DNA of 64,000 bases from Paramarasmius palmivorus (GCA_037176845.1 JAYKXP010000117.1:62001-126000), one strand, 5' to 3'. Shown: positions 10,359 through 23,468, counted from the first letter of the stretch. Notes: generated by a model not told the origin, from the sequence alone. Numbers and translations are program-made.

Positions 10359-13300
10359 TTATGCAACGTTGCTCTTTCCAACGTTGTCGAGTATAGACAC
10401 TAATAACCAGTGGTGTATTGCAGTTCTCGCGTCCTTCTCTTCAGAGCGGCTGTCGTACGATCCTTGAAGGAGTTTGGTGAGATATGAAGCGGGTATCAAC
10501 GCAAGGCGAGAGCAAGTCTTAAACTTGCAGACTCCTGCATTCAACAAGGGCGCAAAGTCAACGTTAGTTGTGCCTAGATTGTTCATGTATGCAGTGTCGG
10601 TTTCATCCACCAGTCTCACCTAAAACAAGGGCACAGATTAGAATAGCGTTTGGGTATAGGGCAACAAAGACACGTACTTCAGTTTCGGGGCCTTCAGACA
10701 ACACAAACGGGACTCCGGTTGCTGCCCAGCACAACATTCGACAGCGGAAGGTCGGTGTATCGATATCGCCCAGGTTAATACTGGGACTGAAACGGGTTTT
10801 CACGGCTTCAAACTGGGTAGGACACGGAATCCCTTGCCCCTCCAAGAAGTCTTGCACCAATTCGTGTACAGTGCCTTTGGTTTGGTAAAATGGATGGGCA
10901 GAAAGTGCGTCCGAGAAGGCCCTTCGATTGGTGTCGCTGACGACCTTTCGATATCGTATACGGAGGGAAGAATATCCGCTGATACTGTTCGAATAAACGC
11001 GGCAAACAAAATTGGCCACTCCACCCGTAAAGGCTCGCGCAAGCTGAGCAGAGACAGGAATCTAGCTTAGCGATGATAGTGGAAGAAACGAAGAATCCTA
11101 CCCGACTCAGGTTCATAGCACCGTTGAGGACAGGGAGACGGAGGCCTTCAATGAACGCTTTGAAGTAGGGATGTGTAGCAGTTTCAGGGCCAATGATAGC
11201 ATTGCGCAGAATTTGTTCAGAAAAGTGCCTATGCATACGATCCGAGCGACCCTGGAGAGTTGAGGGCTACCCAGAAAGATTAGCTCTAGAGTATAATCTG
11301 GATAGTTTGGCATGCTTACCTGCATATCATGATAGCTGATCAAATGCTGAACAACGTTTGTGGGGATAGCATCATCTGCCGTCATGCCGATCCATGTCGA
11401 GAGCACCTCGAAGAGGTCAGGGAACCAAGTAGAGACAAGGCTCTGGGTAAGCGAGTCCACATTGCAATCCTTGAGAATATAAACCAAGAGTAGGGGGTTG
11501 ATGGGATCCACAGGATATCCGTAAACCAGAGAGAGTCCGACAATAGCCCCTATTACTGAGAGTTCCATCCTCTTGGTGTCGGACATAAAGAGAGCTGACT
11601 GCTCTGGAATGGTGGCCAAGGTTGAATAGTCTCCAAGCCGTTGAACAAAGAACTCTGACGCGCGATCCTTTAGGTAGGAGCTGGCAAGAGAATGAAAGAC
11701 TTCGCGTTCGATACCAGATCCCGAGGTGACATAATGATCACTGTCGACGTCAGTCCTAAGAAAGGCGTCATCAATTAACCCTCTATTAGATAGGAGACAT
11801 TACCCACTGGATGAAATGTCTATCTGGATTGAGTAACAACGAGAAATCCTTGATCTCTAGGTTGTCAACGATCATGTTCTTCAACATGCGAGCCATTTGA
11901 GGGATGCTGGTCCCCGTAATGTTGAGAGAACGCAAAGGCATGTCATTCTCCATGACGTAGAATGTTTGAACAGCAAGCAAGATGCCTTCTGGAGTGTGGA
12001 TAGTACTGAGGGTTTCGTCAAGAATAGAGGTAAATTCGAAGCTCCAGATTTCCAGACTTCTTTCGGGATCATCGGACTAGACAGCCAATGAACGTCCGAC
12101 AGCAACCAGAAAAGGGAGAAAACGTACTGAAGGATGCCCGTCCTGAGAATCGGTGGATATGTGTGAGACAGAAGACCTGGTAGATGACACTGACGATATT
12201 CGTGAACCTGAGTCCCTTGTAGAAGATGGTGATGATATCTGCGAGGACAAGGCTCTGATCGAAGTCGACGATGAGATAGATGAGGATGCATCAGAATTTG
12301 ATACCCTGGGCAATATCCCACTCGTCCCAGACTGCAAAGCGGTAGACGAGGAAGCTGACGGCTCCTCATCAGGAGGATTAAGATCAGATGGATTTGGAGT
12401 CAAATCAGTGAGGGATGTCGCAACAATCTGCTCCTGCGGACATGGAAAGTAGTAGGTATGTCAGTGGGGGCTGGCTGGGTAGTTGTCAATACATACCTCT
12501 GCCTCGCTGTCGCTGTCGTCGTTTCCATCGCAGATGACTTCCATCACATCCTCATTGAGAAACCCGTACCCCTCACTGACTCGAGCGTCTATGTCACTAC
12601 GGAAGATGCTGTATATTCGCCGACCGATGCAACGATGGACACGAATAACATCATCGCTGCCTAGATGAGCCTCTTTGAGATTAACCATGGCTTCGGTCAT
12701 GGGGGAACGTATACCTGAGTCAACAGACTCGCTGTTAGCAAAGTAAACGGAACTGCTTGTTTAAAGGGGCTCACTGAGGTGTAAAAGAAAGTAGTTCTGG
12801 TTGCAGATACACCACTTGGCAATGGCGTATTCGCGGTTATTGGCTATGATATCCGCAAGCGTGGTTTCGCTCCGATACGCCGCAGATACCAGCCTTGGTG
12901 TCTTGTTTCCGCCGTTGGGCCTTCCGAGATTAGTGTAACTGAGCAATTGCAAAGGAAGACCTTCGTGAGGTGCAAACCCTGCGGAAGTGCCGCTCGCAGG
13001 AGGAAAGGTGAACCCCTTCTGCACAAGAGCGTCGGAAAGATGGCGAACCAAATCAACTAGTTTGGTTGTAACTGGGAGATGAGTAAATTGATACCATAGA
13101 TTGAGCGCCTTGAGTATGATGCAGTATGATTCCTCGTTTCTGTAGTATCGGTACATGTTTCTCGGAAGATTGTGATCTTGCTAGAGGAATAATCAATATC
13201 ATGATGCACGGCTGTCATATGTACGCACCCGCCGTTCAGCCAGAGTAGGTTGAGGCGGATGTATCCAAACTTCGATGTTGGCGACCTTGACATCCCCGCT

Positions 13301-14038
13301 AGCCATAGCAAGACAGCGTTCCACTGAGGGGACAGGCAAACGTGCGACTAGATTCGGCGGTCTTTGAGCCTTCCCTCTAGGTTTCCAGTTTTTGGGACAT
13401 GATCCCTGTGCATGTTCTAAGCGTGTTTGGTTGGCGCGTTGAACGGAAGTGAGTGTAGGAAAGGGGTTTTGGCTCCCTGATGCAACTGCTTCCAACATCT
13501 GTACACTGGAATAGGGTGTAATTGCTGGTACAGGAAACCCGGATGGTACCGATTGAATCGCCGGATGCTGGACAGAGGACGATGGCGGAAAAGAGACTGC
13601 CATCGGAGGCGTCTCAGGCAATGGCCGCGCTGTTGGAAGCTGTGTAGAGGATGGTAGAGCTTGTGACGCAACCGGCAGCGCTTGCTGTGAATCTGCAAGT
13701 GGGCCGATGGGCTGCTGCGTATAAGGCGGAAACTGTGCGCTGGTCTGCATCGGAGGAGCTTCAAGCGGCAGCTGTGCTGCGGGAACCTGCGTAGGAGGTG
13801 GTGCTTGAATGTGCGGCATTAGAGGAGGAGGAGATACTGCAGTGTTCGATGATGGGATCTGGATAGGAAATTGAGGGGCCTGGGGTGATGGCGAGGTGGT
13901 GGTGGTGGGGGTCTGGCTGGAAGTTGTTTCAGTAGCAGATGGATGTTGTTGCTGCCGTTGTTGGATGTAACTTGTCATTACAGGAAGGAAATGTGCGAAT
14001 TGTTGTATGACGTTGTCCATATTAGAGTTAGAATCCAT
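10359..14038 (-). CDS. Large HECT-like protein of an Agaricomycete family
   Basis: Nine exons: 14038-13229, 13180-12775, 12714-12497, 12433-12128, 12076-11808, 11755-11320, 11251-11102, 11043-10678 and 10619-10359. Introns are 48-68 nt; all phases agree and give 1,073 residues. The N-terminal 240 residues are low-complexity Pro/Gln/Ser. A conserved block around exon 2 starts NLPRNMYRYYR. Residues about 320-480 are Ser-rich and acidic. The C-terminal third ends in a segment shaped like the HECT C-lobe: TCSRLALIPASYL, with Cys1023 where HECT ligases have the catalytic TCFNxLxLP cysteine, followed by AIHHWLLVSIL. Family knowledge: HECT ligases form a ubiquitin thioester on this cysteine. The rest of the HECT fold is too diverged for me to confirm, so ligase activity is an inference. 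From memory, many mushroom genomes hold multiple such genes. Confidence 0.65.
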
Positions 14039-14779
14039 GATAATGTAGAACCTCTACAACCTGCGTGAGGAGATATGTTTATGACTTGACAATAGGTGAC
14101 TGACCTAAATACTAGGAATAATGATAATTGAGATGCGAAGAAGGAAGTGGTGAGGAGCGAAAAGCTTTGCGGATCCCGGTCTTGTCCATTGTCTTTTTGT
14201 ACGGGCGGCGTTGGCAAGCGGATGGGATCGGGAAAAGTGCAATATGTGAATGCAAGGAAGGTCGGCTATTCAAGATATTCATCCAAATGAAGTGGACTGC
14301 AGGCGGAAGGAACTCGCTTGGGGCAAGAGACTTATGATAGCGAGGCGAGAAAGAACTATGAACCATGTTTTAAAAAGTAGGTCCTCGGAGGCTCCTGTTT
14401 GAGGATCCACATGTGGTTCAGTAGGTCGCAGTATGCTGGAGTGGAACCACATTGTGAGAAACTGTAAAAAGTAACGAAGATGAGATATGAATATACCTAG
14501 CGGCAGATTGAGGGATACATACTTGGATGTGGGCGTGAAGAGTTGATGATTGAAAAGTGCGAGAGGAAATGAGTGTAGTTCGTTCAGGCAAAGCAAGTAG
14601 GAATCTAAGGATAACCAGAGGAAAGCGACGGAAATCTCACGGTTTCAGTAAACAAAAGACGCCGGTGCAACGCGAAGCGCCAGTAGCCAGTAAGACAACG
14701 GTGTACATTTTACCCGGGTACGGTCACGATTTTCCGGTGAAAAATGACCTTATATTTGAGTCATTGGTTTGCCTTTGAG

Positions 14780-15200
14780 AATGCCTGGTTATTACGTTTG
14801 TGTACCGTTGGACTGGGAAGCTGGAGACAAAAATTACTCTTAGCTGTGGTAAATGAATAGAATGAACAGAGCTCTACGTACCCATCATGTTGAAGAGTCC
14901 GAGTCGCGGTATGACGGATGTGGAAGAAGGCAAAGAGCGATAGCCGCGTCGCGTCTCTTTGCACCTTTCAGTTGGCTGTCGCTTGTTCCTCCATCAATAA
15001 AATAGACATCTCTTTTATTTACTCAGTAGTAATCTACGGTATTCAAGGCCTAGGAGCTAGGATATACGCGTACAAAACGAAACGATTCTAGATGCCAATA
15101 ACAATCACATCCATCTGCAACACAAACTCCGATGATAAACGAAGACACCAGCGCACGATGCGCTCCCTTCCCCAGTACCATTTTCTACGTCGACATAAGC
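14780..15200. repeat. Degenerate dispersed repeat, copy 1 (pairs with 26650-27060)
   Basis: Both copies share, in order, a tgtaccgttg core, a ttactcttagctg-like block, a cccatcatgttgaagagt/cctattgtgttgtagagt block, a tctttgcacctttt block and, at the right end, acaccagcg...ctcccttccc. They differ by many substitutions and small indels, so the duplication is old. Its nature is unknown; it could be the end of a decayed gene. Confidence 0.55.
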
Positions 15201-18200
15201 TCCTGCAATCTCAGAGTTGCGCTATCCCATAGAACGTCTCGGTCAAGTCCCAGGCGTTGGCTGACATCCGCTGCTTCGTTCTCATCTCATCTCTTGGGTA
15301 TAAGCCTTCTCCATTACGAGGATACGCAGGGCGAGCTCTTGAAGGCGTGTTAGGCGCTGGCCATGGGTAGGTTATATATTTTTCGTCTTTCATTTTCTTG
15401 GCTATCCAATGGCTACCTTCCCAAACACGTCCTTTTCCGCGTAACATTCGCTACCAAGCACCGAAGGATGTCGACGCGCCTGACGGTGACTCTGGCTTGG
15501 ATTGGTGATTCGGCGCTGGATACCATCGAGTGTATACACCAGGAAGCGAGGTTGAACGGGAAGCGTGTCCAGGTTGCCAAAGACGAGGTAGCGCAGGATA
15601 ATAGGGCGACCGCAATCCAAGTACCGCAGAAGGCAGGTATGCAGAGAATACGCCAGCCTAGTGAGGTTGGTATAAAGGATCGAAGTAGTCTGGGAGCTTG
15701 TTTGAATCGGCGTTGAAAAAAAGAACGAGACGCGTCTGCGTCTGCCTATCCCCTGCCCCACCCCAAATACTTCCTCTCCCCCTGCGTACCCTCCTTCCAA
15801 GCCCTGCCGTCGTAGTCATATCCACCGAAACGATTTCTGGTCCTAATTCGTCAGCTGAACGACGCCCCTTTGATCTCGAGGATATGTACTTACCATTCGC
15901 TTACTGCCGCACACACCCCGCCCTTCTACTTCCTTCAGCTGTATTCTATAGTTGACGTCTCCAATGAAATGTTCGCTCTCAGTGCGAATGACGCGTAAGG
16001 GCAACCATGGTACGAGGATATTGGTAGGTCCAAAATGCCTGGATTTTGCTTGCTGCGTCCTCTCCCCAGCCTTTCCGTACACGCTCTGACCCCCGACGAT
16101 GTTCCTTTCTCGGGGAATCTCCTCATGGTCCATACAAAGGGCGAAAACCCTTCATTTCCAGGAGTGGGCGTAGCGTACGGGAGTAGAGCCGGACAAGACT
16201 CGTTTGAGAGCGCGAGCGTGACCGTTTGTCGCAGTGAACACGGTTTGAGTGGCTTGGTGAGGTAGATGAATGGTTTGAGGAGTCGCGTCGAGAACGAAGC
16301 AGCCGAGGGAGGTGCGATGGAGGGGGTGTAGTAGGCTGGGAGGTACGAGTGCAGGGTGCTTAAAGCTGAGGAACTTCTTCCACCTGAGCATCTTTGATAG
16401 TGAAGGGTGTCGTGCTAGGTAATGGATTTCGTTTAGAATTTGTGCTGGCTAGCGATAGTTTGGATGCAAGACTGTATGGAAAGAAGAATGAGATTCGCTG
16501 GATGACAAGGGGAAAAGTTTACTACACACCTACTCAATCCATTTGTTTCCAACCCACTGACCCGACGGACATTCGATAATCGGGATACAGGGAAGAACCA
16601 CAAGATCTTAAAAGGATGGAGAACGGTGTCGAAGCGTCGTTGAAGAAACATCATGGTGGTGAGTGAAAAGGAGCTGCGTTGAGCGCGCTCGACTCGACAA
16701 CGCGTACAATCATTCTTTCACCTCCTAGAATTTTACATGCATAGAGATAGTACACAGCCCTGCGTATTCAACAAACTAAATCATACAGCGGTACCAGAGG
16801 CGTAAAAAATACAACAAGGTAAAAAGTAAGAATTCACAATGAGATGGCCGTTGCTCTGAAGGCTGCATCAAACTTCCACCCCTTCAGCCGCCTCACATCG
16901 AGTCTGCGTTCTCAGGAAGTACTCGAGAAGTCCATGCTCTCGACGATACACCGTCTTCCTTTTCAATCGTTACCTTCCCGACAAAAAAATATCTGTTTCC
17001 TCCGAGTTCGCATCCCAGGTCACCAGAAATACCAAGGAGTCGAGATGACGTGCGAGTGTGCAGAACCATCGAGAGTTCTGTACACCACTGAGCTTTCCTT
17101 CGACGTGATTGCGACAAAAAAAGCTTGTAAAATAACGCAGAAGGTATCAGAAATCGACGAGAGCAGAGAGAACAAGACGCCGATACGCACCAGTATCAAG
17201 ATGTTGGGTTATCCCTTGAAGACCGAAGGAACGGGGTGACAAGCTAGCCTCCGGGACTGAGAGTAGACGAAATCAATCATCGACATCAACGATTGAGTCT
17301 GAAATGAGCGATTTCAGAGATGAGATAGCCAGGAAAGATGGCTAGGTCTTACACATGCGGTAGATTTTGACATTCAAGGTTCCACCAGGAGTTTTCCTCG
17401 TCGAACACCATATGCCCATAGTGACCTCGACGAGTCAATCGTGATGACACGTAAAGGTATCGTTCGTTGATGAATCCAGATGGGGGCAAGAGCCTCAGTG
17501 TATGGTAAGCGGAGGATGTGGACAAGGGAGAAGGCGGCAGGCGATGAATGTTTGAGGGTGTAGCTTCCTCGGCCAACACATCTCAGCCCAACCAATTTTG
17601 TTACCACCAACTCCAAGAACCCGCTGCCTAACCATTTTTCCTATCTTGAATTCTCGATACCATCAAACCAACCTACGATCTTGAGCCTGGAGCAGGGAAG
17701 GAACGGCTGGAGCACGGTAATGACAGCGGATTAGAAAGCGTGCTCGGAGACTTGGGGTGCAGAGCTTTGGGAATGCTGTACAGGGTAGTAGCGAACACGA
17801 AATACGACCCGTAAGTAAATGTCATGACAGTTAGGAGATAGGAGTTGACTGGAGCGGTCAATGCCTACGCATGACTTGAGCGTGTCGGAGATGCAGAGTT
17901 ATTGAGTGTGCTCTATGGCAGAGGAGTCATCTGGTACAATGAAAACCAGTATTAATGATCGACTAGCATGCCCGAGAAATTATGCACCTTTGGGTATCTG
18001 TTCTATTAGTTCCTCGAAAGACCGATGGTCGCGGAAGAGAGTAGAGTAGAGAGCCGCGACGTGACACATTGACCTTGTTCGGCTCAACCCAACCCACAAC
18101 TACGATCCTCCTGACGGGCCTGTCGATAAAAGTGTCGGTTGTATGCCTAGTGTCTTTCTGTGGAGGCTTCAATGTGCGGTTCTGTCGACGGCTTAGTGTT

Positions 18201-18589
18201 TAGAGTAGAAGAGGAAAGAAGAGGACACGCCATATGACTACCCCGGAAAAGCGTTCAATTGCTAACAAAAAGCAGGGCGTTATTCACGGGATCTGGGGGT
18301 ATAGGAGTTAGACAGCGCACAAACAAAAGATGGTAAAGCAGGAACCTACAGAGGCTGGGAGCTGGAGGCCCCAAAGTGCTGCTTGCGACGGGAATGCCTT
18401 GATGGAAGTTTGGGTGTGACTGGACAGATTGCGTTGCATGGGCGGTTTCCTCAAGTATTTGATGCTCGTTTCCTCGATACCATCCTTTCTTTTCTGCCAA
18501 GTCGGTGGTTTGGAGTTGGAGCATTGAACGACGTCGACGGTGAAGGGAAGAAGACTTGGACGGCCCGAGTTGCCCGGAACGAATAAAAT

Positions 18590-18850
18590 GTGGTTATCAA
18601 CGTCTTTGGTGCGTTTTCTATTGTTCGCTCAACGTCTTACTGACCAAACAGTCCTTCCAGGACCTTGTGTTGCTACTATGTCAGGTCTGTTATAACTTCC
18701 CAAAACAGGCTGCTAGCATTCGTCTAATGCCAGAATGACTGGCCTCCACCTGAACACATCGGCATCACTTGGACCCTGGCAAGCCTGTGATGTACAGGAG
18801 ACACTACGCTACATCCTCGTTTCGTTCCTCCTGCCAACCATGATAGCCTG
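18590..18850. repeat. Degenerate dispersed repeat, copy 1 (pairs with 28360-28700)
   Basis: It shares cgtctttggtgcgtt followed by ttgttc near the left end, and ctggcaagcctgtga...catcctygtttcrttcctsctgcca near the right end, with the segment at 28.36-28.70 kb. Here it forms the upstream region of the gene that starts at 18989, so part of it may be promoter sequence. Confidence 0.5.
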
Positions 18851-18988
18851 CAAGTCTGCTCCCCTATCAAAGCCCACTATCACTAAATATAAAAACCTAC
18901 AGCACTCTGCCTCATATTCTCACAACGCATTCTGCCCTTGACCACTGTCTTCTCCTTCCTCCTCCTACACCTAACTTGAAAGCTCACA

Positions 18989-20497
18989 ATGAGTGCAAAT
19001 ACATCCTATGCTGCCACCACCACCACACTGACCAGCTGCACTATCAATTGCGTGCAAGGAAACCAGTTCAGCAATTCCAACAACACAACTAATATTGTTC
19101 ATGGGAACTACATATCATGCCATGCAACTGAGGTAGTTAAGCACACAGAGTATAGCGAGGTGAGTGCAAGCACTACTATTGCATTCCTATGGACTCAGTG
19201 TAATGATTTTTCCAGTTCCGAGAGGTGAAGCGTGGAGATGTCATCACTCTGAAAGACCTCTACCATGAAGACCTTTCACAATACGAGTGGCACTTCCGTG
19301 GAGGCAGAGGATTTGGACGGCTGAAAGCTCACATAACAACCCAAACCATTGCACTATTTCCCTACAAGGACGACAAATTCACCCTTGTCAAGTATGAAGG
19401 CGCCGATGCTGAGAAGATCTGGAAGAGGGATTTCCAGACATTCTCAGAAGCAAGGTGTGATCTTATTCATGTCCTCAACTCTCCATTGATGCTCTTTATG
19501 CAGAGAACCTGGTTCACCTCAACTTTTTGCGATCAACCTCTCAAAGATCCCAATGTTGATTTTCCACTGTAGGACATCCTCCCATTTCCCCTCTCCACCA
19601 CACATTTTGACACTACCCCCAGATATGGAAAATACACCAGTAACAAGTGTGCAAGTGGAGGATTTGGGCCCCCTTCTTAGGGAACTCTCATGGACCTTTG
19701 ACAATCTTGTCAAGAAACGTCAGTGCTACATACCCATTCTTCCTTCTCAACATGTATTCTGACCAAATCCATAGCTTACTCCTAGTATGACACTGTCAAT
19801 TTCAACTTTGGGTCAGCAATGATGACATTTTTGTGAATAGCAGGTTCTTGTGGTTAGTCAATGGTGCAGCCTACCTGTTCTTCCCACCTAGAGTGTATTC
19901 TGATAAAATGTACAGATGGCCATCTCCCAGAAAGCATGCAAGGTCTGGTAATGCAACTGTACTTGTCCCAGACAAGACTTCAATATGGATCAAGCCCAAA
20001 GGAATGGGATCAGGTCCTCCAGCAGGTCTTACACCTCTTACATGTTTGGGGGTGTGAGATTGACTCTGAGGCTGGTAAGAAGGATAAATGGAAGTGGGTA
20101 AGGGTCAAGGATTCTGGTTCTATTCAAGGTGTGTTACCTACCCATCTTATACTCAACTGTTACACTAAGAATCCCTCTCCCAGAATTAGATGATAACAAT
20201 GAAGATAGGCCTGATATGCATTCATGGGCTACTGACTCAAGTGAAGGTATGTCCCTTGTCCAGCTGGCAACTGTCTGGAGTTTCCTAAGGTTAATAGAGT
20301 CATCTGATGCTGATTCATATACATCAGAAGATGAAGATAAAGGTACATGTCCAGCTCATACTTACCTTAGATCCATCAAGCTCATCAGGAAACCTCCAGA
20401 GAATGAAGAAGATTGGTTATCATCTTATGTTGATTCATATATCCCAGAAGATTATACTGAAGATGATGAAGTGATTCTATACCCTCGTTCAAATTAA
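18989..20497 (+). CDS. Agaricomycete-specific protein with Asn-rich start; 3' half uncertain
   Basis: Exons 18989-19159, 19216-19454 and 19504-19718 join cleanly. The N-terminus is Asn/Thr-rich (NCVQGNQFSNSNNTTNIV), followed by EYSEFREVKRGDVITLKDLY, then KFTLVKYEGADAEKIWKRDF and PQLFAINLSKIPMLIFH. This block order is typical of a large uncharacterised mushroom family that I know only as hypothetical proteins. A further conserved part lies at about 19800-20160 (PKEWDQVLQQVLHLLHVW), and the end is acidic (about 20190-20497). Compared with the decayed paralogue at 57.1-58.4 kb, the block around 19910 is 2 nt short, and I could not find a single exon chain through 19720-20190. The gene may be losing its 3' half. 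It lies largely within a CpG-depleted block. Confidence 0.5.
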
Positions 20498-21720
20498 TGT
20501 TACATTCCTTTGTCAATGTTTTTGATACACTGTAGTACAGTATAGAACACTAATCTTTTGGTAACCACACAACACATAGGACAGTGAGATCTAGTGCATC
20601 ATGTACACAGTGTGCTCTTGGACTGAATACATGTCTACAGTGTGTGTTCTACACCTTTTCCACAATTTACATACTGATTCCTTCTTGCCATCAAGCACAT
20701 CCATACCAACAGCCTATCTGCATTCTTCACCTCTAGAGCTCAACAATCCATACCAAGATCCACACAAAACACACATAGCTGGATAATAACACAGCATGGC
20801 CAAATGTAGGAGTGAACAATAGTGGTGACATTGGCTGGTATCAGGAAAGAGAAAGCTACTTCGTTGAGTGGCAGTATGATGCAGATGTATGGGGAGAACA
20901 TATATGTTGTTCCTTGTCTGGAGCCAATACTCTAGCAGTTACTTGGACTGTTCCCATGGATTTGGAAAGTTCTTGGGTACACCCATGTTCGCACAAACAC
21001 AGGTATTACATTCAGCACATGAAATACTGTTCCACTCTTGCTTGGCAATGGAGAATGTGATTCAAAGGATGACTTTATTCAAGCATTGGCATTTATAGTA
21101 GTGCTCACGTTGTACAAGGGGTATAATAAATTGTCGTTTTTGATGTCTGCCAAACAACCCTTTTTGCATCCCAAACACCACCCACATCCATTCTTCTAAG
21201 CACCAGTGTCATGTACCTAGTAGTAAGTCTGTGATTAGGGACATTTTTGAGCCAGAGAGTATCTACATACCTAAGCCTATCTCTTGGCTTCCTTCATATC
21301 TTCTATATGTTACACCTTTCCAATGTAGATCCTCAAGAGCACGAAAGATGTATAGGACAGGATGTGGGTGTGGATTCTCTCAAGCTCATCCCTCAATGTC
21401 AACCTCTTCACACACACCCATGTCTATACACATCTTCTCTCATGATTCCTGTTTCTGAATACCTACATTCCAGACTAGATGGGCAATCAATGTGAATAAA
21501 ATGGCCCAGCTAACACTTTGACCTCTGGGGGAAGATAGGTGCTCATGGACATTTTCAGCATCAAAAGTCATGTCAGGGATAGAGCTGTAGAATGGATAGG
21601 TGAGGGAGGAAGTGTCTAAGGGGAGGATGCATGTTGGGGCTCTGGGGTGTCTGAGTATTGACGTCCTGAGTCATCAGAGAGCAAAGTCGGTCTGGGGCTT
21701 CTTTGATTGCAACAGAGTAG
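19561..21720. other. CpG-depleted block
   Basis: Counting by eye, CG occurs only 9 times in 2,160 bases here (2 of them in 19561-20520), while TG and CA are abundant. The related decayed gene on the minus strand has about 20 CG in 57121-57600 alone. Such depletion is the usual footprint of cytosine methylation followed by deamination. Confidence 0.75.
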
Positions 21721-22469
21721 GCTCTGCTTCAAGAGAACAGTAGGCTTGAGGTGTTATAGAAGCAAGGGATGTATATTAGAGTTGGGTGAAAGCCTGTATT
21801 TGGAGAAGGATAGTATAAGAATCAGCGGATGAGCAGAGGAAGCACAGACTACGCACCTATCCACCTCTCATCTATCTTGCATCTTTCTGGAGCAAATGAT
21901 GTGTAATATGGCGACAGTGGGAGGCAGAGGACAAGGTTGGATGGTCTACAAGAGGTCCCAATATATTAACCTCTTGTTTTCCTTCATACTCTTGCTCGTG
22001 CTTTTTATGTGTAAGTCTATTCAGCATAATGTGTGGTCCAAGCCAAATACATCTATGGTCCGTGCTCTACACATCTTTCGTGTTTCTGATACTGATCACT
22101 CCTTTCCAGAGAACATGCAACAATCCCCATCTGGCCTCGAAGTAATTGCTTCTACACGTCGAGTGCATTCAAACCAACAATCTCTCACCACTTGATGACC
22201 TCGAGAGCAGCATCCTTGACAGACCCCTCAGTTTAAGGTAGTACATCCAACACGGCATTTTTCAATTTGGTTGCACTAAAATATATCCAGTTGGACACCT
22301 GGCATATATAGAACAAGCTTCACACAACTAAGGTTCTCGAGCACGGATACCACCTTAAAATGAAGCTGTTACCCCACTATTAGTCTCCCCTAGGCAGATT
22401 CAATCACTCGTACCTTGCATATAGATTTTTCCTGATGTGTTCCACAAGGTCAACAAGCTTGCTTATGAT
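20498..22469. other. No gene recognised
   Basis: Short open frames exist (for example 20812-21060 and 21896-22195), but they lack splice support or a recognisable motif. The left part continues the CpG-depleted block. Confidence 0.4.
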
Positions 22470-22630
22470 GCTACCTTCACCGTAAAAAAGCACAGTTATT
22501 CATTCATGTAACTAGATATCAATAGATCCCAGAAGAGGTACTAGTTGGAGTGGGTTGGCGTGAGCCGCCAACAGGTACGAGTTCGCGAAGGAGAAGTTCA
22601 ATTCAGAATGGACTGTGATTCATCATTTGA
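22470..22630. repeat. Degenerate dispersed repeat (pairs with 27120-27260)
   Basis: Shares attcattca...gtaaytagatatc.atactagatcccagaagag and a following gaaggag block with 27.12-27.26 kb. Part of a series of old duplicated scraps between 14.8 and 28.7 kb. Confidence 0.5.
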
Positions 22631-23468
22631 TATCTAGTACGAGGCTACATAATTTTCTAAGGGAACAAAAATCCGTCTTCTTTTGGCAGAGGATTGTATG
22701 CCATGCTCGCCTGTGGCAACGACATGACTGTCTCTCAGGCTGGTAGCGACAGCCAGGATAAAGGCCTCACAGGCAGTCTCTTTGTTCATATAGGACATAT
22801 ACTTGTTGTCGGGGATATGGAGCACCAGCAACTTAACAGTATACCTGTGCAACCTAGCTATGAGCATGACCTGGCGAATTGATACTGACTGTAGTCTGTA
22901 GCTACTTACCGGCCTTGAACATAGCCGTGTCATAAACCTCAGGTGACACAGTACCAGCGGCTGTCCAGAGGTGGCAGCGTAACAGCCATATTGCAGCTCT
23001 TGCAGACTATAGACATAGTTGGAAGCGCATGAGCGGCTTGTGCATTTTCTACAGAGATTTGGTAGTGAATGTCCACAAAACAAGCCTTACTTGCTTACAG
23101 CAGTGACGACTGCATCCATGGTGTTGTTCTCCGACTCCGACAACCTATCAAAGATCACATTATCTGCAGCTACAACAGAAAGAGGTGGTTTGCGTTAGGT
23201 CTTCGTGCACAATGAGCAGAATTTTACTTACCAGTCAATGACTTCCATCCCAAACTGCACTCCTTCGTACGAGAACATCTGACAGTGAACGTCACACAAA
23301 ACCCTCTTCATCCATGCCAAATCCGCGGATGAAAAAACATTGAAAAACAGGAAGTTGACAATACAGAGCCTAGACCAATAATCAGAAAAACCAAGAGACA
23401 AAGCTTGACCGACACTTACAACTTCCGAAAGTTGGCCATCGAATTAGACAGACCACGAAAAGAGACCT

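Larger units (their letters stand above)
14039..18988. other. Gene-poor stretch with possible decayed coding remnants
   Basis: No frame here forms a credible spliced gene. On the minus strand, short stretches look protein-like but are interrupted by stops and frame changes: around 15.4-15.8 kb (LVYTLDGIQRRITNP), 16.9-17.1 kb (VVYRTLDGSAHSHVISTPWY) and 17.35-17.6 kb (FINERYLYVSSRL). The shared TLDG motif hints at related decayed copies. I cannot name a family. Confidence 0.4.

Noticed and set aside
15843..16133. Possible third dehydroquinase scrap (QSVYGKAG on the minus strand)
   Set aside because: Only a few residues match and the DNA alignment does not extend; too weak to call.
16844..17239. 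Plus-strand open frame of 131 codons
   Set aside because: No domain and no splice support; the opposite strand looks more like decayed coding sequence.
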